Shown here: positions 1 to 8,221 of the stretch, piece after piece
Position numbering within the stretch: the first letter of the stretch is position 1
Layout: the number at the start of each line of letters is the position of its first letter
DNA from: Gammaproteobacteria bacterium
GTDB lineage: Bacteria; Pseudomonadota; Gammaproteobacteria; UBA6429; Thiohalophilaceae
Length of the DNA stretch: 27,850 bases
Reading direction: 5' to 3'
Assembly (NCBI GenBank): GCA_003233255.1
Contig: QILH01000034.1
Span: forward strand, 1 to 27,850
The notes under the pieces: generated by a model
What the model saw: the letters and a program-made list of their open reading frames with translations, nothing else
Database searches by the model: none
Told to the model about the DNA's origin: nothing
Program-made: the position numbers and the translations under genes

Positions 1-850
1 CACTCACCAGACTGCGGCGCATACGATTGAGTGACATAGCCAGGCGAGATATCTCATCCTTACCCGTTTGCGCATAATCCGGGGCCGCGAAATTTCCCAT
101 ACTGACATCTTCGGCAATATTTGACATGTTTATCACCGGCTTAATGACTATCGCATGTAACAAATAATTCAAGATCAGAATGATCGCGATAAATACACCA
201 CTAATCGACAAAATAAACGCTTTGAAGGTCGTCATCGCCCGTTCCAACGGCAATGACATCGGGATATTCACAATCTGTGCGCCAACCACTTCATTTACCT
301 TCCAGCCAAACCCATTTGACCGACCATAACGAGCCAGCATTGTTTCGGGTGCATCCTCGATCTTGCCATGACATACCAGACATTTTTCATTTTTAATCTG
401 TATTGGCCGAGCCAGGTACAGGCTTCGCCCCGTCGCCGTATTATGTTCACCGATCAGTTCCGTACTGTTACTGTTATTTCTAAAATGCTCAACAATGGAC
501 GTTTCCCAATCGGTTGCGCGTGAAGAAGGGTTGGTTGGGTTGAGCGTGGCTTCTTTATAACTGTATTCAGGATACCGTAAGCGTAATTGTTCTATATTAC
601 GGGTCGCCGCATAGGCCGGAACGGTTTGCGGTAGAAAATTTTCTTTTAATTGCTCGGTCAGTAATGGCCTTATCTCATTAACCGTATAATATCGTATCGA
701 TAATGCGCTCTCCATCATTAAACTGGCCTGTTGCAACACTTCCTCACGGGCATTGTTCTGCAACATTTTAAATGAGATAAATCCGGTTACCGTTATGCCA
801 ACCAAAAACGTAAGCAACATTGCTAAATTAAATTTTAATCGTAATCCCAT
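1..850 (-). CDS. DUF3365-HAMP haem-binding membrane sensor (partial, C-terminus beyond window)
   Basis: This gene starts with ATG at 848-850 and reads leftwards off the window, giving about 283 residues. Residues 7-26 form a first membrane segment. A periplasmic domain (about 27-208) follows, containing CLVCHG, a CxxCH c-type haem motif at C157, C160 and H161. A second membrane segment lies at about 210-232, then a HAMP domain (233-282, ending in DEISRLAMSLNRMRRSLV). This architecture matches DUF3365 (Tll0287-like) sensors, which bind haem and are thought to sense redox state or ligands. The output domain is beyond the edge and may be a histidine kinase, a cyclase, a methyl-accepting domain or nothing. 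The gene begins 12 bases after the stop of the Ser/Thr kinase upstream, so the two are probably co-transcribed. The family call is confident; the signal sensed is unknown. Confidence 0.85.
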   Translation of the reverse strand, partial: MGLRLKFNLAMLLTFLVGITVTGFISFKMLQNNAREEVLQQASLMMESALSIRYYTVNEIRPLLTEQLKENFLPQTVPAYAATRNIEQLRLRYPEYSYKEATLNPTNPSSRATDWETSIVEHFRNNSNSTELIGEHNTATGRSLYLARPIQIKNEKCLVCHGKIEDAPETMLARYGRSNGFGWKVNEVVGAQIVNIPMSLPLERAMTTFKAFILSISGVFIAIILILNYLLHAIVIKPVINMSNIAEDVSMGNFAAPDYAQTGKDEISRLAMSLNRMRRSLVS

Positions 851-862
851 ATTCGCTCCCGT

Positions 863-2365
863 TTATTTATTTTTTTCATCCAGACCCAGTTTCTTTAAAA
901 AAGTTTGTTTTTCTTTATCCGTCTCAAGTTTTTCGCTTAATGCCGTAACCAGATTGTCGTATGTAGCGTGCCGTTGCATCGCTCGCTTTAACAGTGCAGA
1001 CGCAATCGGCCCGACATGATATCGAAACGCCTCTTCTATTCTAGCCGCTTCCTGTGGTGATATCTCGGTAACCATATCCTGTGTTGTACTGGATAAACTA
1101 TTTGGATTTTGCAATTTTTTATGAACTCGACTAATGAACTTTTGTTTTTGCTCATCATTATCCAGTTTGCTGGCGAGTGTGTTTAATAATTTATCCAGAT
1201 CATCGGTCAGCGCGGCTTCTTTTTTAACAACCACGATCGCAATCGGGCCAAGATAACGGGTAAATACCTTTGCGATTAGATCGAGTTGATTTTGATCCCA
1301 GCCGGTTTTGACCGTATTCATGATCGGAATACGATGTCCGGTCTGTGCAGACTGTTCCTGCAACTCATCATCGGCAAATAACTGATGAATAAATTCATCG
1401 GCATCCACACAGCGATCATCCACATTGCGTGCCAGTGATTTTTTTAATAACGGCAACAAACTGGCGGGGATATCAAGCGCAAAATCCGGCTCGCTATTGA
1501 TGATCGCATACACCATGGCATAGGAATTCTCGCCACTAAAGGCACGTTTGCCGGTCAACATTTCGTATAAGACGGCACCCAATGCCCAGATATCGGCACG
1601 GTGATCGACCGGTGAGCCCATTAACTGCTCGGGCGACATATAAGCCGCCGTGCCAACACTGACCCCGGTGCCGGTCATATCGGTACCCGCCATTTTTGCC
1701 ACACCAAAATCCAGGATCTTGACCGCGCCATCATTGGTCAACATTATATTGGCGGGTTTGATATCGCGATGTACGATCTGGTTTTGATGCGCAACTTTCA
1801 AGCCCTGCGCCACGTCATGAATAATATTGATTGCATCGGTGTGCGTCAGTGTGCCGTTTTTAATGGTGTCGGCCAGGGTATTGCCATCGTAGAAGGGGAT
1901 CGCCATATACAACTGACCGTCATCCAGCTCACCCACATCGTAAACACCACAAATATTGGGATGATCCAGTCGTGACGCCGCCTTCGCTTCGTTAATAAAT
2001 CGTTCACGGGCAATCTTGTCGCCCACCATATTCAGCGGCAGGCATTTCAGCGCGATATGGCGATTCAGGCGCGTATCCTGAGCCTTGTAAACCACCCCCA
2101 TTCCGCCCACCCCGATCCGTGCCTCTATATAATAGGGGCCGACTGTTTTGCCAATTAGCGAGGGAATCACCTTGTTAGACGTTATCGTACTACCGGCTCC
2201 ACCAGCACTGCTTTGCTGATGACGATCCAGCATCGTGGTGACCGCAGAAAGCAGGGACTGATCATCACCACACGCTCGGGCAAGAAAAGACGTGCGCTCA
2301 TCTGGCGGGAGACGAAGTGATGCATCAAATAACTTCTGTACTTCTTGCCAGTGGCTGGCCTGCAT
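863..2365 (-). CDS. Soluble Ser/Thr protein kinase with duplicated C-terminal module
   Basis: This 500-residue cytoplasmic Hanks-type kinase has an N-terminal helical segment (1-50) often seen before bacterial kinase domains, then a kinase domain at about 78-330. The glycine loop IGVGGMGVVY starts at residue 84, the ATP lysine is K107, the helix-C glutamate is probably E126, the catalytic HRDIKPAN starts at H199, DFG is at 219-221, and the APE motif reads SPE (244-246). All catalytic residues are present, so it should be active. After the kinase come two related stretches (about 360-418 and 437-495), each with a YxGPIA core followed by lysine-rich helices. No membrane segment is visible. A GGAAGGG ribosome site precedes the ATG. 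It sits between the CHASE2 kinase and the haem sensor, and its substrates are unknown. The FHA-carrying pilus ATPase across the promoter region is one candidate partner, which is inference. Confidence 0.93.
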   Translation of the reverse strand: MQASHWQEVQKLFDASLRLPPDERTSFLARACGDDQSLLSAVTTMLDRHQQSSAGGAGSTITSNKVIPSLIGKTVGPYYIEARIGVGGMGVVYKAQDTRLNRHIALKCLPLNMVGDKIARERFINEAKAASRLDHPNICGVYDVGELDDGQLYMAIPFYDGNTLADTIKNGTLTHTDAINIIHDVAQGLKVAHQNQIVHRDIKPANIMLTNDGAVKILDFGVAKMAGTDMTGTGVSVGTAAYMSPEQLMGSPVDHRADIWALGAVLYEMLTGKRAFSGENSYAMVYAIINSEPDFALDIPASLLPLLKKSLARNVDDRCVDADEFIHQLFADDELQEQSAQTGHRIPIMNTVKTGWDQNQLDLIAKVFTRYLGPIAIVVVKKEAALTDDLDKLLNTLASKLDNDEQKQKFISRVHKKLQNPNSLSSTTQDMVTEISPQEAARIEEAFRYHVGPIASALLKRAMQRHATYDNLVTALSEKLETDKEKQTFLKKLGLDEKNK

Positions 2366-2419
2366 GCTGATCTGCCCTTCCGTTAAATCCTAAGTATAGT
2401 AAGGTTTTTATATTATTTT

Positions 2420-2448
2420 AGTCTATTTAACAAGCCACACACTGACAA
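2420..2448 (-). promoter_or_regulatory. Possible promoter before the soluble Ser/Thr kinase
   Basis: In the 108-base gap between the two kinase genes, the minus strand reads TTGTCA, 17 bases, TAGACT. This resembles a sigma-70 -35/-10 pair (5/6 and 4/6 matches). It would allow transcription of the second kinase and the haem sensor apart from the response regulator and CHASE2 kinase. The match is modest and AT-rich gaps give such hits by chance. Confidence 0.3.
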
Positions 2449-2473
2449 ATTGACGTACCAAATCATGGCAAAT

Positions 2474-4945
2474 TCATCGGTTCTGACAACGCTCAATCGC
2501 GGCCAATAGTGTTTCACCATCCGCATAGCGATCTTTTGCGTCTTTTTGTAACATTTTATCGATTAGCGTCTTCACGCAAGCCGGTAAACGCTTGCGTAAT
2601 TGGTTAATGGGTTTTTGTCGCTTGTTGGTGATCTGGAATACCAGTGCCGGCAATGAATCGCCCTGAAACGGCAGTTCACCGGTGATAAGTTCATACAAGG
2701 TTACCCCGAGAGAAAAGAAATCAGAGCGTCCATCCACTTTTTTCCCTGAGATTTGTTCGGGCGACATATAACAGGGTGTGCCCAATGCGGTGCCGGTTTT
2801 GGTGGTACTGTCATCAACGATTCGGGCAATACCAAAATCCGTGATCTTTATGGTATCACTCTCGGGTAAATACATAATATTCGCCGGTTTGATATCACGG
2901 TGCACGATACCTTGTTCATGCGCATATTGCAGCGCGCTGGTCACCTCCCATGCCACATCCAGCACCCAGTTAATTTTTGGTTTTTTGTGGTGCTCGGCGT
3001 ATTTTCCCAGATCCTCGCCATCAAGATATTCCATCGCCATATACGTCAGATCATGTTCCTGGCCTGCATCGTAAACGGTCACAATATGCGGATGACTTAA
3101 CTTACCGGCTGTTTCGGCTTCACGGAAAAAACGCTGCAACACATCCTGCAAATTGCCGCCGTCAAAGGATTCGGCCAGTGACAGTGTCTTGATCGCCACC
3201 GTGCGATTGATTTTCGGGTCAATACCTTTATAGACTACACCCATTGCCCCTCTACCGATTTCTTCCTGGATCTCATAACGTCCCAGCACCGGCTTACTAT
3301 CCAGACCGTCAACGATTAATGACCCTGTGGTTCGAACCGCCACCGCATCATCTGCCTGCTCAATGCGTTGCTTGCGTTGTTGCACATCACGATAATTCTT
3401 ATCGTGGTCGATAATTAAATCATAGGCATTAGCCGCTCGATCATAATGCCGCTTTTTTTCAAAATCCTGGGCCAGACTGTAGGCCAGATCCAGGGCAGCA
3501 GCATCGAAAATTTTCGTCTCGCGCAATTTCTCCATGGCCTGACCAATCTGTCCCTGGGACTGCAGGGCCATGGCCAGTTCTCTGTTTGAGTTTGCCAATT
3601 GCTGTTGCAAAACTTCATGGTTACGCGTGAGATAAAAATAAAATGCAAAAATAATATATACGATAAAAAACAATATAACGGGCGTCATCAAATCCACCCA
3701 GACATTATCACTCATCAGCAAATAGAACTCAGTCGCAAGGGCAGCAAAGGACAATACCGTTAAAACAAGTGCTGACAAAATTTGGGGAACATTAGGCAAT
3801 ACAAAAATAAAAAGTAAAACAAACAGGATGATTAATCCCCACTGAAGTGAATGCGACCAGTCTGGACTAGCGTAAAGATCCCCATTAATAATCGCCGCAC
3901 TCAGGTTTCCTACTACTTCGGCCTTACTTAACGGCACGCCCGCAGGTGATGAGTAATAATCAGCATGCCCCTGTGTAGACACACCTATGATTACTATCTT
4001 GTTTTTTACTTGTTCCGCAGCGAACTTATTATCCAGCACCGTATGCGCAGACAATTTTCTAAAAGTCGAGGCATTCTTATTAGTATAAAATATTGGCCGT
4101 GCATGTAACTGTTGATCGGTATTAATAAGTTTATCGCCAAGTTTAACTTTATTGTGATCAAGTTTTAGTTTTTTAATCCCAATGTTCAGGTGTCTGGCCG
4201 CTAATACCAATGCCAGTGATGGATAGAGTTGATCATTGAATTTAATAAATAAAGGTAGACGAAGCATATCTGTATCGGAACGTAAACCGATATTATCAAA
4301 CCCCAGTGCCGTTGAATTATGAATAAATACTTTATCCGGGTGGCGCACCCCTTTGGCAACCGGCACATCAACAGAATTAAGCCCACTAAGACTCAAACTA
4401 CCCCAGCTAATACTTTTGTCGTTCTGATCAGTATTATTAAAACTACGCTCAGACTGATAAAACCGAATCGGTAATAAAACATGTCTGGATTTTTTCAATG
4501 CCCTTACCAACTGCTGAGCAGGATCAAGTGCGCGTTCTGCAGCACGCAAACGACGCCGAATTTCGCGTGCCTGTTTACCAGAGTTTTTTTTCACATAGTC
4601 CTGTAGCTCTGACAATTTTTCCAAACCGGATGGTTGTGCGGCACGATCAAGCGCCATCAGTAACACCACTGCACTGGGTTTTGCCGCAGACAAATTATCA
4701 ATCATTTGTGCTATATAATCGTATGACCATGGCCACGCACCGACTTCATCTATCGACTGATCATCAATCGAGACTATCGTGATAAAATCAGTATCTTCGG
4801 ATTTTACCGGCTTTAATCCGGTTCCTAACTGATAACTCATCACCCCGAGCTGTTGTATTGGCGTAGGTTGTACTGCAAATAAGACCGTCATAATCAAAAC
4901 CAGTACTGCACTGACGGCCATTTTTTTATTGAATTTTATTTTCAT
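2474..4945 (-). CDS. CHASE2-domain membrane Ser/Thr protein kinase
   Basis: This 823-residue protein has a membrane segment at 8-26, an extracytoplasmic CHASE2 sensory domain at about 28-360, three further membrane segments (about 367-386, 388-410 and 417-438), a helical TPR-like linker (about 445-530), and a C-terminal Hanks-type kinase (about 557-815). Kinase landmarks are the glycine loop IGRGAMGVVY from residue 563, ATP lysine K586, HRDIKPAN from H682, DFG at 703-705 and SPE at 728-730. The CHASE2 part begins with VSIDDQSIDEVGAWPW, typical of the family. It is expected to sense an external or envelope signal and phosphorylate cytoplasmic proteins. It lies 15 bases after the response regulator, with no strong ribosome site, so translation may be coupled. 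The ligand is unknown. Confidence 0.95.
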   Translation of the reverse strand: MKIKFNKKMAVSAVLVLIMTVLFAVQPTPIQQLGVMSYQLGTGLKPVKSEDTDFITIVSIDDQSIDEVGAWPWSYDYIAQMIDNLSAAKPSAVVLLMALDRAAQPSGLEKLSELQDYVKKNSGKQAREIRRRLRAAERALDPAQQLVRALKKSRHVLLPIRFYQSERSFNNTDQNDKSISWGSLSLSGLNSVDVPVAKGVRHPDKVFIHNSTALGFDNIGLRSDTDMLRLPLFIKFNDQLYPSLALVLAARHLNIGIKKLKLDHNKVKLGDKLINTDQQLHARPIFYTNKNASTFRKLSAHTVLDNKFAAEQVKNKIVIIGVSTQGHADYYSSPAGVPLSKAEVVGNLSAAIINGDLYASPDWSHSLQWGLIILFVLLFIFVLPNVPQILSALVLTVLSFAALATEFYLLMSDNVWVDLMTPVILFFIVYIIFAFYFYLTRNHEVLQQQLANSNRELAMALQSQGQIGQAMEKLRETKIFDAAALDLAYSLAQDFEKKRHYDRAANAYDLIIDHDKNYRDVQQRKQRIEQADDAVAVRTTGSLIVDGLDSKPVLGRYEIQEEIGRGAMGVVYKGIDPKINRTVAIKTLSLAESFDGGNLQDVLQRFFREAETAGKLSHPHIVTVYDAGQEHDLTYMAMEYLDGEDLGKYAEHHKKPKINWVLDVAWEVTSALQYAHEQGIVHRDIKPANIMYLPESDTIKITDFGIARIVDDSTTKTGTALGTPCYMSPEQISGKKVDGRSDFFSLGVTLYELITGELPFQGDSLPALVFQITNKRQKPINQLRKRLPACVKTLIDKMLQKDAKDRYADGETLLAAIERCQNR

Positions 4946-4960
4946 TAAACGGATAACGCC

Positions 4961-5656
4961 CTAGTTGCCCGTTTCATTATTCGAGTCATTTGTCTGGGGC
5001 AGTTTAATTAAGCCGATTTTATACGCATTTTGTACGCATTCGCTGCGGCTTTTAGCATGCAATAAGCGAAATAACGCCGACATGTGTGACTTCACCGTAT
5101 GTTCAGTTAAACTCAGAACCAGCGCCACATCTTTATTGGAGTGGCCTTGTGCCACCAACTTTAATACCTCGCGCTGACGTCGTGTCACCCCAACGTTATT
5201 AGTTCCAGACTCATCTGAGCTTAGTGTTGATTTATTACGCTGTGCCTGTAATCGCGCTACTGGCGTTTGCAAGTCGACCGGGATATAAATATCGCCGGCC
5301 ATCACCTGTTGCAATGCACTCAACATCGCCTCGGCCCCATGGGACTTTGGAATAAACCCCACCGCTCCGGCCTCGAGTACTTTTACCACGTCGTCCACCG
5401 ACTCAGTGGCAGAAACCACGACAACGGGGGTAGTATAATTTTGTTCCTGTAAGCCAGCCATAAAAGCGATACCATTCATACGCGGCATGTTGATGTCCAG
5501 TAACACCAGTTCAATATCGGCATTTGTTTCCAGCAGACGCATCGCTTTGAGTGGATCAGCCTCTGGTAATAACTGAACCCCATCCTGCAGGCGCTGGACA
5601 ACGAGACTGATTCCATCCAGAAACAATTGATGGTCGTCAATAATTAGTATCTTCAT
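4961..5656 (-). CDS. NarL/FixJ-family response regulator (REC-LuxR HTH)
   Basis: The 231-residue protein has a receiver domain (1-120) with acidic pair D7/D8, phospho-acceptor D54 in VLLDINMPRMNG, T84 and K104. A variable linker of about 30 residues follows, then a LuxR-type helix-turn-helix (about 156-218: TRRQREVLKLVAQGHSNKDV and HTVKSHMSALF). It should be a DNA-binding transcription factor activated by phosphorylation. No histidine kinase lies beside it. The nearest is the hybrid kinase at the far end of the pilus operon. It is the first gene of the minus-strand signalling operon and diverges from the pilus genes, so it is a natural candidate to control both promoters in the shared 224-base gap. 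Confidence 0.94.
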   Translation of the reverse strand: MKILIIDDHQLFLDGISLVVQRLQDGVQLLPEADPLKAMRLLETNADIELVLLDINMPRMNGIAFMAGLQEQNYTTPVVVVSATESVDDVVKVLEAGAVGFIPKSHGAEAMLSALQQVMAGDIYIPVDLQTPVARLQAQRNKSTLSSDESGTNNVGVTRRQREVLKLVAQGHSNKDVALVLSLTEHTVKSHMSALFRLLHAKSRSECVQNAYKIGLIKLPQTNDSNNETGN

Positions 5657-5682
5657 GATGTTACTCGCCTATGCATTCAGTC

Positions 5683-5688
5683 TATTAT
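5683..5688 (-). promoter_or_regulatory. Candidate -10 element for the response regulator operon
   Basis: The minus strand carries a perfect TATAAT at 5688-5683, within GCTATAATAG, about 27 bases before the start codon. No good TTGACA-like -35 is seen at the right distance, which is what an activator-dependent promoter would look like. Confidence 0.4.
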
Positions 5689-5716
5689 AGCTTATTGATA
5701 TAACATACTATTATAA

Positions 5717-5735
5717 AATTCATCTCTATATTAGA
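5717..5735. repeat. Imperfect direct repeat, copy 1
   Basis: AATTCAT, two bases shortened to one, then TCTATATTAGA. The same pattern recurs at 5842-5861, so the two copies bracket the central palindrome of the divergent promoter region. This copy is about 61 bases upstream of the response regulator start. It could be a regulator site or a duplicated promoter element. Confidence 0.6.
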
Positions 5736-5747
5736 CCACCTCAATTC

Positions 5748-5766
5748 TTTCTCCTGACAGGAGAAA
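5748..5766. promoter_or_regulatory. 19-bp palindrome, candidate operator of the divergent promoter
   Basis: The sequence TTTCTCCTGACAGGAGAAA has two perfect 9-base arms around a single central base. It lies almost exactly midway between the response regulator start (5656) and the Flp pilin start (5881). Dimeric LuxR-type regulators bind short inverted repeats, so it is a good candidate site for the adjacent response regulator. That is inference from position and symmetry. Confidence 0.6.
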
Positions 5767-5841
5767 TTTCATACTTTTAGCTGATTGCATTACCCATATC
5801 GGGATCCTAAACTAAGTAATAACAGACTAAACGGCAAATAG

Positions 5842-5861
5842 AATTCATTATCTATATTAGA
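5842..5861. repeat. Imperfect direct repeat, copy 2
   Basis: AATTCAT, two bases, then TCTATATTAGA, matching copy 1 at 5717-5735. This copy ends about 20 bases before the Flp pilin start codon, just ahead of the ribosome site. It either includes a -10-like TATATT or sits in the 5' leader. Confidence 0.6.
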
Positions 5862-5880
5862 ACTTTGCAGGAGACAATAC

Positions 5881-6132
5881 ATGAACACCCAGCGTAAAAA
5901 TATTCGTGGCCAGGGCATGACCGAATACATCATCATTGTTGCTTTAATCGCCATTGCCGCCATCGCCGTCTATTCATTGTTTGGCGATACCTTACGTAGC
6001 CAGACCGGCAACATTGCCGCCACCTTATCGGGTGGTGACGCCGATCATCAGGCAACCCAATCCAAAGGTGACTCCGCCAAAACGAAAGGAAACGAGGACG
6101 CCGGACTCGATAACTTCGATCAGAAGAATTAA
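5881..6132 (+). CDS. flp: Flp-type major pilin precursor
   Basis: This 83-residue protein begins with a short basic leader, then GQGMTEYIIIVALIAIAAIA. That is the class III (Flp) prepilin signature: cleavage after the glycine, glutamate at +5 and tyrosine at +6, followed by one hydrophobic helix. The mature C-terminal part (about 45 residues) is hydrophilic and rich in Asp, Lys and Gly, so it is somewhat longer than a minimal Flp pilin. It is the first gene of the pilus operon, as usual in Tad loci, with ribosome site AGGAGA at a good distance. The pilin would be processed by a TadV/CpaA peptidase, which is not encoded here. Confidence 0.9.
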   Translation: MNTQRKNIRGQGMTEYIIIVALIAIAAIAVYSLFGDTLRSQTGNIAATLSGGDADHQATQSKGDSAKTKGNEDAGLDNFDQKN

Positions 6133-6142
6133 CGCCTAACAT

Positions 6143-6172
6143 CAGGAAGTTCCTGCACGCCAGGTATGGCGT
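6143..6172 (+). promoter_or_regulatory. Two adjacent inverted repeats between pilin and next gene
   Basis: CAGGAAGTTCCTG (6143-6155) is immediately followed by ACGCCA-GGTA-TGGCGT (6157-6172), a 6-bp stem with a 4-base loop. There is no following T tract, so it does not look like a full terminator. In pilin operons such a structure could stabilise or process the upstream pilin message and keep it more abundant than the assembly genes. That role is inferred. Confidence 0.45.
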
Positions 6173-6238
6173 ACCCAATAGTAAAAATAAATGGTTTGTC
6201 ACGCCAGGGCAGGTTTTGGCCTCAAATAAGAGAACAAC

Positions 6239-8218
6239 ATGAAAAGAGACTGTATACAGATATCAAAACGACAACGTGGTCAGGCCATGGTGTTGGTTGT
6301 GGTCTTTATCGTCGTTGTCCTGACTGGTTTTCTTGTGTTGTTTAACACCGGTCAGTTAACCCGGCAGAAAATGGAAATCCAGAATGCGGCCGATGCCGCA
6401 GCCTATAGTGCCGCGCTACTCTATGCTCGTCAGTTAAATTTTATGGCCTATACCAATCGGGCCATGATTGCCAACGAAGCGGCAATCGGCCAGTTTTCAG
6501 CTTTCGCAGCCTGGGCCATGAAATATCATCTAGGTGCAACGGAAAATACCCCCTCATTACGAGCACTGCGAGTTACCTTAAACGCCATCCCTATCGTGGG
6601 TTCTGCCCTGGCCACCGGAGTACTGGGCTTTATTACCTCGGTACCAAAAGCATTTAATCCCCCTACTCGATTAATTGGCCGGGCAATGGCTTTCATTGGA
6701 CGCGGACTGACTCGAGTGAATGGAACCTTGAATTTTGTTTACGGCTATTTTAACTGGGCGATGCGCGGCGCGACGCTGGTCGCACAAACACAAAGTGTAC
6801 CGGCGATAATCGAGGCCAATGCGCAAGGTGCCAAACTCTCTAATTTCGGTGCGTTGGCATTAGCATTAAGTCTTGCCGAACAGCACCGGAAATTTTTATA
6901 TCAGGCTGACCCAAAAGGCAATCGCCCACAGGATGAACGGGGCAAGAGGCGTTTTGTCGCCCTGGTGAATGATGCACGTGATGACTGGACGCGAGTACGT
7001 CAACGAGAGGATTTGATTGCCAGTTGGCAGGAATCTTTTGCGGCATCAGTCGAACTACCCGACTGGCTAGGGGGGGAAGACTTCACCATATTCGGAATTT
7101 CATTTGATATTGATGCCGGCTGGCCGAATGAAGGGGGCACCGCAATGCGATTATTAGGCAACAACGAAGAACCGGGTTGGTCCTCGATCGATACCATTGC
7201 CTTCGGCGTGAATGGAAGCATAGAAGTCGATATTTTAGGTTCTGACTTCCTGTTTGATTTGTTCGGTATAGAAAAACCGGTTCTACCATTGGACTGGTTA
7301 CAGGTTTCAGAAGGCGGTGCCGCGCACGAGCGAATAGAACGAGGCAATAGCCGGCTTGGTCGCGCTAATGTGCCAGGCTGGAGTAGCGGTGCGTATGGCG
7401 TGGATGAAAATGGCGATGGTGGGGTAAACTTTGATCTACCGCCGATACCATTAAACCCCGCTTTTGATGCGACCTTATTTGGCTATCAGCCCATCAGTCG
7501 AGATCATCTCGGCCTGCCGCCCTTTCAGGATATCGATCCGAATAACTATGCCGGAGCCAACAAGGCCCCCGTTTTCCTGGTCGGTGTGCGTATGGATACA
7601 GGCGATATTAAAACCAGTGATAATTTCCCAAATGCCCCAACCGAAAATTTTGCACTGCAAACACAGGGTGCCGGTTTAATTAACGATGCGTATGAAGGCA
7701 ACATGAGCAATATTGTCGAAGATCACTTCCGCCGTTTTTTAAGAGGTTACATCGATCAACGACTTCCTGAATTCAACCCACCGTCGGTGCCTGGCGTACC
7801 AAACATAGACAATTTTGCTGACAGTATTATTGATCGCTTTGTTAATCAGGTCTCTAGCCAGATCAATACCGTCGCGAATGTCCTGCTTGAACCCGTAGAA
7901 GACATTATCGGTTCAAATCAAGCCGCAGCTTTTAGTCTGGCGGCCGCACGGGTTTATTATGAAAATCCACAAGATGAAAATGAAGCCGGTAGCACCTTTA
8001 ACCCCTACTGGAACGTCAGTCTGCAAACGGTCGATGACAATATACGAAAATGGTCACTGGCCAGCCAGGATCCACAATTCCGCACCGCGCTTTCCTATCT
8101 TGTTTTTTCTGAATTTAGTGCCGATCGCAGAGAGGTCAGCGGAATTGACGGCTATCAAGGCAATCTTGATGCGTTTATTGGTGAGCCGGGTAACCCCGCC
8201 GCATACCGGGCTCAATAA
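6239..8218 (+). CDS. TadG-like pilus assembly protein (large)
   Basis: The 659-residue protein opens with RGQAMVLVVVFIVVVLTGFL (residues 13-32), a prepilin-like N-terminal membrane segment. QNAADAAAYSAALLYARQLN follows, the hallmark of the TadG/TadE N-terminal (Tad, PF13400-like) domain. It lacks the +5 glutamate of the Flp and TadE proteins. The remaining 580 or so residues should be extracytoplasmic. They include a Ca-loop-like DENGDGG at 389-395, but I recognise no von Willebrand A domain. It probably acts as a minor pseudopilin or tip/assembly factor of the Tad apparatus. It is followed three bases later by the TadE-like gene. Family assignment rests on the N-terminus; the C-terminal role is unknown. 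Confidence 0.8.
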   Translation: MKRDCIQISKRQRGQAMVLVVVFIVVVLTGFLVLFNTGQLTRQKMEIQNAADAAAYSAALLYARQLNFMAYTNRAMIANEAAIGQFSAFAAWAMKYHLGATENTPSLRALRVTLNAIPIVGSALATGVLGFITSVPKAFNPPTRLIGRAMAFIGRGLTRVNGTLNFVYGYFNWAMRGATLVAQTQSVPAIIEANAQGAKLSNFGALALALSLAEQHRKFLYQADPKGNRPQDERGKRRFVALVNDARDDWTRVRQREDLIASWQESFAASVELPDWLGGEDFTIFGISFDIDAGWPNEGGTAMRLLGNNEEPGWSSIDTIAFGVNGSIEVDILGSDFLFDLFGIEKPVLPLDWLQVSEGGAAHERIERGNSRLGRANVPGWSSGAYGVDENGDGGVNFDLPPIPLNPAFDATLFGYQPISRDHLGLPPFQDIDPNNYAGANKAPVFLVGVRMDTGDIKTSDNFPNAPTENFALQTQGAGLINDAYEGNMSNIVEDHFRRFLRGYIDQRLPEFNPPSVPGVPNIDNFADSIIDRFVNQVSSQINTVANVLLEPVEDIIGSNQAAAFSLAAARVYYENPQDENEAGSTFNPYWNVSLQTVDDNIRKWSLASQDPQFRTALSYLVFSEFSADRREVSGIDGYQGNLDAFIGEPGNPAAYRAQ

Positions 8219-8221
8219 GTT

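Noticed and set aside
753..1019. 88-residue plus-strand frame
   Set aside because: It lies antisense to the haem sensor and kinase genes, which have clear domains; the product has no family features.
7000..7347. 115-residue minus-strand frame inside the TadG-like gene
   Set aside because: Antisense shadow of a gene with a recognisable N-terminal domain and operon context.
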